Shown piece by piece: positions 58,546 to 64,000 of a stretch of DNA of 64,000 nt. The first letter of the stretch is position 1. Every line of letters starts with the position of its first letter. The position numbers were made by a program, and so were the translations under genes. This DNA comes from Streptomyces sp. NBC_00193 (GTDB lineage Bacteria > Actinomycetota > Actinomycetes > Streptomycetales > Streptomycetaceae): contig NZ_JAPEMM010000001.1 of the NCBI RefSeq assembly GCF_026342735.1, forward strand, positions 6,138,001-6,202,000, written 5' to 3'. The notes beneath the pieces were generated by a model. It saw only the letters and a program-made list of their open reading frames with translations. It did no database searches and was not told where the DNA came from.

Positions 58546-59001
58546 GTGCCCTCGCACACCTTCACCGTCAACGGGCAGAGCGTCACCGTGGACGCGCCCG
58601 ACGATCTGCCCCTGCTGTGGGTGCTCCGCGACATGCTGAACGTGCGCGGCCCCAAATACGGCTGCGGAGTGGACGTCTGCAAGGCCTGCACCAGCCACCT
58701 CGACGGGGTGGACGTCCGCCCCTGCGTGGTGCCGGTCTCCGCGTGCGCGGGGAAGGCGGTGACCACGATCGAGGGACTGGCCGACGGCGAGGACCTGCAC
58801 CCGGTGCAGGAGGCCTGGCTCGAACAGGACGTCGCGCAGTGCGGCTTCTGCCAGCCCGGCCAGATCATGGCGGCCGTCGCCCTGCTGAAGCGGACGAGCA
58901 CGCCCACGGACGAGGACATCGACGCGATCGCCAACATCTGCCGCTGCGGCACGTACTTCCGCATCCGGGAGGCCATCCGGAGCGCGGCGGCGAAGATGTA
59001 G
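58546..59001 (+). CDS. (2Fe-2S) small subunit of the molybdenum oxidoreductase
   Basis: The protein is 151 aa. The N-terminal plant-type ferredoxin has YGCGVDVCKACTSHLDGVDV with further Cys in RPCVVPVSAC. The C-terminal helical [2Fe-2S] domain has QCGFCQPGQIMAAVALL and ANICRCGTYFRIREAI. It transfers electrons from the molybdenum subunit. The GTG start at 58546 follows AGGAGCC; the protein has no signal peptide of its own, so it probably folds with the large subunit and is exported with it. The acceptor is unknown. Confidence 0.92.
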   Translation: MPSHTFTVNGQSVTVDAPDDLPLLWVLRDMLNVRGPKYGCGVDVCKACTSHLDGVDVRPCVVPVSACAGKAVTTIEGLADGEDLHPVQEAWLEQDVAQCGFCQPGQIMAAVALLKRTSTPTDEDIDAIANICRCGTYFRIREAIRSAAAKM

Positions 59002-59068
59002 GCGGTTCACCCCGTGACACAGGGCCTATATGGGATGAATCGCCACAGTTTTGGCTGATCATGCCTGA

Positions 59069-61051
59069 ATGAGGCGTATCAATGCGAAACGTGTGCTGGT
59101 CGGCGAACCGCTCGACACCGCGCGTCTGGGCGAGACCCTGCTGCCCAAACGGCTCGCGCTCCCGATCTTCTGCAGCGACCCGCTCTCCTCCGTGGCCTAC
59201 GCCACCGAGGAGATCCTGCTGATCCTCGCCCTCGGCGGGGTCGCGCTGCTCCACCTCGCCTGGTACGCGGCCGCCGCCATCGTCTTCCTGCTCGTGGTCG
59301 TCGTCGCCTCCTACCGGCAGACCTGCTACGCCTACCCGGGCGGCGGCGGCGCGTACATCGTCAGCTCCAAGAACCTCGGCCAGACCGCCGCCCTCACCGC
59401 GGCGAGCGCCCTGCTCGTCGACTACGTCATGACGGTCGCCGTCTCCGTGGTCTCCGGGGTCTCCGCCATCACCTCGGCGATCCCCTCCCTCTCCGACCAC
59501 GAAGTCCCCCTGTCGGTGGGTTTCGTGGTGCTGCTGACCCTCATGAACCTGCGCGGGGTACGGGAATCGGGCCGGGTCTTCGCCGTCCCCACCTACGGCT
59601 TCGTCCTCGTCATCTACCTGATGTTCGCGGTGGCCGCCTACCGGCTCGCCACCGGCGACACGATCCGCGCCGAATCCGCGGAGCTGCCGATCACCGCCGA
59701 GGGCAACTACGCCGGCCTCGCGGTGGTGCTCCTCGCGCTGCGGGCCTTCGCCTCCGGCTGTACGGCGCTCACGGGCGTCGAGGCCATCAGCAACGGCGTC
59801 CCCGCCTTCCAGAAGCCGAAGAGCAAGAACGCGGCGACCACCCTGGCCGCGATGGGCGCGCTCGCCGTCACCATGTTCGCCGGGATCACCTACCTCGCCA
59901 TGAACTACCAGGTGCACGTGGCGGCGGAGCCGACCGAGCTGGGCCTGGCCCCCGGAACCCCGATGTCCACCGCGCTCGCACAGATCGGCAGAGCCACCTT
60001 CGGCGACTGGCACGTCCTCTTCTACCTGCTCCAGGCCGTCACGGCCGGCGTCCTGATCCTCGCCGCGAACACCGCCTTCAACGGCTTCCCGATGCTCGCC
60101 TCGATCCTGGCCAAGGACCGGTACGTACCGCGCCAGCTCTTCAACCGCGGCGACCGGCTCGTCTACTCCAACGGCGTCGTCCTGCTGGCGCTCGCCGCCA
60201 TCGGCCTGATCGTCGCCTTCGACGCCCAGCTGACCCGCCTCATCCAGCTCTACATCATCGGAGTCTTCGTCTCCTTCACCCTCTCCCAGGCGGGCATGGT
60301 CAAGCACTGGAAGACGGAGCTCGCCTCCCCCGAGACGCGCAAGGAGGAACGGATCCACATCCACCGCCGGCTCGCCATCAACGCGGTCGGCGCCGTCATG
60401 ACCTCCGTGGTCCTCGTCATCGTCCTCATCACCAAGTTCACCCACGGTGCCTGGCTCGTCGTCATCGCCATGCCCGTGCTCTTCCTCGGGATGAAGGGCG
60501 TGCGCCGCCACTACGACACCGTGGCCCGGGAAGTCGCCGTCGCCCCCGGGGTCAAACCCCGCAAGCCCGCCCGCCACCACGTCGTCGTCCTCGTCGCCGC
60601 CGTCCACGCGCCGACCCTCAAGGCCCTCGGCTTCGCGATGGGACTGCGCCCCGACACCCTGACGGCCGTCTCGGTGGCCGCCGACGAGGAGGACGCCAAC
60701 CGGCTGCGCGCGGCCTGGGCGGACCACGACCCGGGCATCCCGCTCAAGGTGCTGCACTCCCCGTACCGCGAGGTGGTCGGGCCCGTGCTGGCCTACGTGC
60801 AGGAACAGGCGGCCGCCGAGGGCACGGACATGCTCTCCGTGGTCATCCCCGAGTACGTGGTCGGGCACTGGTGGGAACAGCCCCTGCACAACCAGAACGC
60901 GCTGCGCCTCAAGGCGCGCCTGCTGTTCACGCCCGGGGTCGCGGTGATCGACGTGCCGTTCCTGCTGGAGTCCGCGAAGCCTGCGGGGGAGGGAGCCGGG
61001 GGGACGGGGGACCCGCAGGAACAGGCGGGGACCCGGCCGGGCGCTGGGTGA
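59069..61051 (+). CDS. APC-superfamily K+ transporter (KimA-like)
   Basis: The protein is 660 aa. The N-terminal ~500 residues are an APC fold with about 12 membrane segments: FCSDPLSSVAYATEEILLIL, YAYPGGGGAYIVSSKNLGQT and LRAFASGCTALTGVEAISNG all match KimA, a K+/H+ symporter. A cytoplasmic C-terminal domain of ~150 residues follows (RHHVVVLVAAVHAPTLKALG, then SVVIPEYVVGHWWEQPLHNQ), typical of KimA homologues. In Bacillus KimA is controlled by c-di-AMP; the 67-nt leader here is too short for a ydaO riboswitch. The last 125 bp overlap the end of the convergent PucR-type gene. Confidence 0.85.
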   Translation: MRRINAKRVLVGEPLDTARLGETLLPKRLALPIFCSDPLSSVAYATEEILLILALGGVALLHLAWYAAAAIVFLLVVVVASYRQTCYAYPGGGGAYIVSSKNLGQTAALTAASALLVDYVMTVAVSVVSGVSAITSAIPSLSDHEVPLSVGFVVLLTLMNLRGVRESGRVFAVPTYGFVLVIYLMFAVAAYRLATGDTIRAESAELPITAEGNYAGLAVVLLALRAFASGCTALTGVEAISNGVPAFQKPKSKNAATTLAAMGALAVTMFAGITYLAMNYQVHVAAEPTELGLAPGTPMSTALAQIGRATFGDWHVLFYLLQAVTAGVLILAANTAFNGFPMLASILAKDRYVPRQLFNRGDRLVYSNGVVLLALAAIGLIVAFDAQLTRLIQLYIIGVFVSFTLSQAGMVKHWKTELASPETRKEERIHIHRRLAINAVGAVMTSVVLVIVLITKFTHGAWLVVIAMPVLFLGMKGVRRHYDTVAREVAVAPGVKPRKPARHHVVVLVAAVHAPTLKALGFAMGLRPDTLTAVSVAADEEDANRLRAAWADHDPGIPLKVLHSPYREVVGPVLAYVQEQAAAEGTDMLSVVIPEYVVGHWWEQPLHNQNALRLKARLLFTPGVAVIDVPFLLESAKPAGEGAGGTGDPQEQAGTRPGAG

Positions 61052-62186
61052 CCGCCGCGTGCGCCAGCGCCAGCTCCACGACGTGGGCGGGATCGGCCAG
61101 CGAGCGCCCGGTCAGCTGCTCCAGGCGGCGCAGCCGGTTGGAGACGGTGTTGCGGTGGCAGTACAGCCGCTGGGCGGCGTACGTGGTCGAGCCCCGGCAG
61201 GACAGCCAGGTGCCCAGGGTGGTCAGCAGCACCCTGCGGTCCTCCGCGGCCAGGGCCAGGACCGGGCCCAGCACCACCTGGCGCAGCCGGCCGGCGAGTT
61301 CGGGCTCGGCCGCGACCAGGGCCGCCGGGAGCCGCTCGTCCAGCAGGGCGGTGTGCGGACCGTCGGCCCCCGGCGCCGCACGCAGCGCGAGGACGGCCAG
61401 CCGGCGGGCCCCGGCCAGCTCGCCGGGCGTCTCCACCACCGGGCTCACCCCGGCCCGTAAGCCCAGGGGCGCCAGCAGATCGGTCACGGAGGCGAGCGGC
61501 AGCCCGCCCAGCTCCACCAGGCCGGTCTCGCCGTCGGCGCGGATCCGCCACAGCACGCGCGGGGCGCCGGCCGGGGCCGCCCACGCACCCTCCCCGGGAT
61601 CGAGGACGACCACGGCGAACCGGCCGTGCTCCGGAAGCCCGAGCCGCCGCGCCGACTCGGCGGACCGGCCCGCCGGACCGCCGCCGTCGAACAGGGCGTC
61701 GAGCAGGGCGCCCCGCAGCTCCCGCTCGCGGTCGCCGCGCACGGCCTCGGTCCGGCGGTAGGACTCCGCCGCCGCGTCCGCCATCCGGTCGACCACGTCC
61801 CACAGCGCGGGCGCCCCGGGCAGCAGCCGGGGCAGCGCCGCCCGGTCGTGTGCGGAGACGGCCTCGGTCAGGACCTGCCACAGCAGCCTGCCGCCGAGCC
61901 GGTAGACGCGCAGCAGGGAGTCGAGCGGCAGCCCCTGCCGGGCGCGGAGCTCGCCGTCGGCGCGGGCCTCGCCGAGCTCGGGCGGCAGGCCGCGGGCCGC
62001 ACGGAGCAGGCCGTCGACGGTCTGGCGGAGCAGGTGGTGGACCCGCTCGCGCAGGGCGGCCCGGCCGAGCAGGGCGACGTAGACGGCGCAGGCCGGGTCA
62101 TCGGCCGACCGGTCGGCGAGCCGCTCGGCGGCCACGGCGATCCGGCGGTCCAGGTCCTCGCGTATCTCCCCGATGATCCGCTCCAT
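60927..62186 (-). CDS. PucR/CdaR-type helix-turn-helix transcriptional regulator
   Basis: The protein is 419 aa. The N-terminal region is a helical sensor (GLPLDSLLRVYRLGGRLLWQ), the middle a GGDEF-like PucR linker (FAVVVLDPGEGAWAAPAG), and the C-terminal HTH (~345-380) reads STTYAAQRLYCHRNTVSNRL with the diagnostic HRNTV of the PucR family. A Pro/Arg-rich tail of about 35 residues follows, and its last 125 bp overlap the KimA-like gene in antisense. The start at 62186 matches the family beginning (MERIIGEIREDL). A TetR gene with a palindrome lies on the other side. Target genes are unknown. Confidence 0.85.
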   Translation of the reverse strand: MERIIGEIREDLDRRIAVAAERLADRSADDPACAVYVALLGRAALRERVHHLLRQTVDGLLRAARGLPPELGEARADGELRARQGLPLDSLLRVYRLGGRLLWQVLTEAVSAHDRAALPRLLPGAPALWDVVDRMADAAAESYRRTEAVRGDRERELRGALLDALFDGGGPAGRSAESARRLGLPEHGRFAVVVLDPGEGAWAAPAGAPRVLWRIRADGETGLVELGGLPLASVTDLLAPLGLRAGVSPVVETPGELAGARRLAVLALRAAPGADGPHTALLDERLPAALVAAEPELAGRLRQVVLGPVLALAAEDRRVLLTTLGTWLSCRGSTTYAAQRLYCHRNTVSNRLRRLEQLTGRSLADPAHVVELALAHAAVTQRPAGSPPVPAGPPSPRLPPPQASRTPAGTARRSPRPRA

Positions 62187-62260
62187 AACGGGCAGGGTGG
62201 CACGTCGGAGGGGGCGCTGGGGAGGGCCTCGACGAGGCGGCGTCCGCTAGCGTGTCCGAA

Positions 62261-62278
62261 GCACTGCACGTGCAGTGC
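62261..62278. promoter_or_regulatory. perfect 18-bp palindrome upstream of TetR gene
   Basis: GCACTGCACGTGCAGTGC is a perfect inverted repeat 51 nt before the TetR ATG and about 75 nt from the divergent PucR-type start. It is the likely operator of the adjacent TetR, serving both genes. Confidence 0.65.
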
Positions 62279-62329
62279 ATATGCGGCGGTCATACCGGCA
62301 GCCACGTCCACACCGTCAGGGACCCACCC

Positions 62330-62893
62330 ATGCGCCAGAACCCCGAGCGCCGCGCCGCGCTGCTCGACGCCGCCATCGAAGTCCTCGCCCGCGAGGGCTC
62401 ACGGGGGCTGACCCTGCGCGCCGTGGACGCGGAGGCCGGGGTGCCGACCGGCACCGCCTCCAACTACTTCGCCCACCGCGCCCAGCTCCTCGTACAGATC
62501 CTGCACCGCACCCGCGAGCGGCTCACCCCCGATCCGGCGGACCTGACGGGCCCCTTCGACACGAAGGTGCTGCTGCACCGGCTCCTGGAGCGCATGCGCC
62601 GCGAGCGCAGCGTCCACACCGCGATGCTGGAACTGCGCCTGGAGGCCACCCGGCGGCCCGAACTCCAGGAGGCACTGGCCGGATTCCAGGGCGCCGAACT
62701 CGAGGCGAACATCGCCTGGCACCTGGAGGCGGGACTGCCGGGGGACCGGCAGGGCGTGGTCCTGATCTACCTGGCCATGCTCGGGCTGATCGTCGACGAC
62801 CTGACCGTGCCCGGCCTGCTGGGCCCCCACGACGTGGAGGGGCTCATCGGCACGATGGTCGAGCGCCTCCTCCCGGAAGCCCCCGCCGACTGA
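62330..62893 (+). CDS. TetR-family transcriptional regulator
   Basis: The protein is 187 aa. The HTH is clear: LLDAAIEVLAREGSRGLTLR then AVDAEAGVPTGTASNYFAHR (residues ~12-55). The C-terminal part (LERMRRERSVHTAMLELRLE) is the usual helical ligand domain. ATG 62330 (MRQNPERRAALL) matches the normal TetR start; an extension to 62252 would cover the palindrome. It probably represses itself and perhaps the divergent PucR-type gene. Its ligand is unknown. Confidence 0.88.
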   Translation: MRQNPERRAALLDAAIEVLAREGSRGLTLRAVDAEAGVPTGTASNYFAHRAQLLVQILHRTRERLTPDPADLTGPFDTKVLLHRLLERMRRERSVHTAMLELRLEATRRPELQEALAGFQGAELEANIAWHLEAGLPGDRQGVVLIYLAMLGLIVDDLTVPGLLGPHDVEGLIGTMVERLLPEAPAD

Positions 62894-62982
62894 CTATCGT
62901 GCCGGTAGGGCCGGTTCCGGCAGGACCGGCGCCCCCGGCAGGACCGGCTCGCATCGCAGGGATCGCGGGAGGAACCGTGGCA

Positions 62983-63627
62983 ATGGCGGACATCACGAGG
63001 CAGGGCGCGGGCGACGGCGCCCGCGGTTGCGACGGCGGCATCCAGTGGCTGGCGGACTGGAGCGCCTGGTACGTCAGCCTCACCTTCGCCCGGGGCATAG
63101 GCCCCGAGGAACTGGCCGCCCGGCTCGGCGCCCTGCCGGACCTGCGTCCCGGGCCGCTCGGAGCCATCGACGCCTGGAGCATGGTCACCGAGACGGTGGA
63201 CGGGGACGGGGTGGCCCGGGTCGGGAGCTGGGGCGGCTGGTCCTTCGCCGTGGAACACGGAGTGCCCGCCGGGGCCCAGCGCCTCGCGGAGGTCTCCCGC
63301 TCCGGGGCCGAGGCCGTGTACCTCGACCCGCAGCCCGATCACCCGCCCAAGCAGTTCGCGTACGCCCGGGACGGCGAGCTGGTCTGCTGCTTCGGCATCG
63401 GCGAGGAGCACTGGCGTGGCGGCCACCGGCCCGACTTCCTCCTGCCCGAGCTGGTCGAGGCCAAGATCCTCACCCCCGACGGCTGCTACGCCCGCCCCGA
63501 GGACGAACCGTCCGGGGAACGTGACCGCCTCACCCTCGCGGTACTGGAACACCGCTTCGCGCTGTCCCTGCCCCGCCGCCTCGTCGAGGAGACCCCGCTC
63601 CCGGCCTTCGTGACCTGCACGCACTAG
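62983..63627 (+). CDS. conserved hypothetical protein (DUF6461-like)
   Basis: The protein is 214 aa. It resembles the actinobacterial DUF6461 pattern: WLADWSAWYVSLTFARGIGP, EELAARLGALPDLRPGPLGA, GSWGGWSFAVEHGVPAGAQR, then a region with YLDPQPDHPPKQFAYARDGE and FGIGEEHWRGGHRPDFLLPE. Family function is unknown; it often appears near stress or signalling genes. ATG 62983 is chosen because GGGAGGA is about 9 nt upstream; the GTG at 62977 is too close to it. It may be co-transcribed with the TetR gene. Confidence 0.65.
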   Translation: MADITRQGAGDGARGCDGGIQWLADWSAWYVSLTFARGIGPEELAARLGALPDLRPGPLGAIDAWSMVTETVDGDGVARVGSWGGWSFAVEHGVPAGAQRLAEVSRSGAEAVYLDPQPDHPPKQFAYARDGELVCCFGIGEEHWRGGHRPDFLLPELVEAKILTPDGCYARPEDEPSGERDRLTLAVLEHRFALSLPRRLVEETPLPAFVTCTH

Positions 63628-63648
63628 GGGTGGTAGGGGTGCTCCCCT

Positions 63649-64000
63649 TCAGCCGGCGTGGTCCCGGATCACCTGGCGGGCCATCTCCGCTCGGGCCGGG
63701 GCCAGTTCTGCCGCGACCGCCTGGGCCCGGGGGCCGTCGCAGACGACCAGCGCGGGCTGCGGGTCGGCCGAGGCCAGGCAGCGCCGGCGCAGGTGGGTCG
63801 GCGGGTGGGTGTCGTCGACGCTGTGCCCGCGCCGGGCCGAGACCCGGCGCAGCCGCTCGTACTCGCTCTCGGGGACGGAGCCGATCCGCGCGGCCAGCCG
63901 TTCCCACAGCTCACGCTCGGCGGCCTCGCGCACCTCGCGGCCCCCCGGCCCGCCACCGGCCCGGGCCACCGCCATCGACTCGCGCCGCAGGTGCGCCTCG
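63649..64000 (-). CDS. M48-family metallopeptidase, C-terminal part only
   Basis: The visible 117 codons are the 3' end of a minus-strand gene that continues beyond the right edge. Seen are SVDDTHPPTHLRRRCLASAD, the DTHPP-type late motif of HtpX/Ste24-like M48 peptidases, and a C-terminal AELAPARAEMARQVIRDHAG. The HExxH active site lies outside the window. M48 enzymes are usually membrane-bound zinc proteases for protein quality control. Coding at the edge begins without a start codon in view. Confidence 0.7.
   Translation of the reverse strand, partial: EAHLRRESMAVARAGGGPGGREVREAAERELWERLAARIGSVPESEYERLRRVSARRGHSVDDTHPPTHLRRRCLASADPQPALVVCDGPRAQAVAAELAPARAEMARQVIRDHAG

Noticed and set aside
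59002..59068. Possible c-di-AMP (ydaO) riboswitch before the KimA-like gene
   Set aside because: The leader is only 67 nt, too short for the ydaO aptamer, and shows none of its conserved helices.

Overview
This is a 64 kb stretch of very GC-rich actinobacterial chromosome, almost certainly from a Streptomyces species. The grounds are the strong G/C preference at third codon positions, frequent GTG and TTG starts, ATGA/TTGA gene overlaps, many twin-arginine (Tat) signals, a DUF397 protein, TetR regulators next to their palindromes, a kinase with TPR repeats, and an HTH/TPR regulator of the NsdA type. I saw no rRNA, tRNA, CRISPR array, intact transposase or replication origin.

Layout. 0-6 kb: a SIS-domain sugar isomerase and class II aldolase pair, a small membrane-anchored protein, a flavin-dependent oxidoreductase coupled to a zinc-type dehydrogenase, and an acyl-CoA dehydrogenase behind a KstR-like operator. 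6-11.2 kb: an accessory island with a frameshifted helical-repeat gene, a large CHAT-protease/TPR/WD40 protein and a Trypco1 (CU044_2847) partner; this looks like a biological-conflict cassette. 11.4-22.7 kb: a P450 with an apparent frameshift, an amino-acid permease remnant, an SDR, a DUF2236 protein, a Ser/Thr kinase coupled to a phytoene-dehydrogenase-like enzyme, a deazaflavin-type oxidoreductase, a TetR/FAD-monooxygenase pair with two perfect palindromes, an ArsR remnant, a LysE exporter and a CGNR zinc-finger protein. 22.7-44 kb: a lipid-catabolism region with three acyl-CoA synthetases plus PaaK, a nitronate monooxygenase, a penicillin acylase, a crotonase, a DUF35 protein and two thiolase-like proteins. 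It is interrupted by a Ca2+/H+ antiporter, a beta-helix surface protein and a YihY-type membrane protein. 44-55.6 kb: small conserved proteins, a large AAA protein, a Tat-exported KstD-like flavoprotein, a phosphotransferase, an HTH/TPR regulator and a PAS/PP2C phosphatase. 55.6-64 kb: a Tat-type two-subunit molybdenum hydroxylase, a KimA-like K+ transporter, a PucR-type regulator, another TetR, a hypothetical protein and the 3' end of an M48 peptidase gene.

How the genes may work together. Many lipid or steroid-type catabolic genes are scattered but appear tied together by two operator families visible in the DNA. One is a 17-bp palindrome, TCTGAY-N5-RTCAGA followed by AAA, at 24758, 39779 and 51067, with a degenerate relative at 31385. 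The other is TNNAACNNGTTNNA (KstR-like) at 4801 and 39823. The regulators that would read them are not in the window. The enzyme set (acyl-CoA synthetases, acyl-CoA dehydrogenase, crotonase, DUF35 plus thiolase-like pair, KstD-like enzyme, P450) suggests breakdown of a steroid-like or branched lipid substrate, but the substrate is inference.

All assignments come from reading the sequence and from family knowledge; no database search was run.
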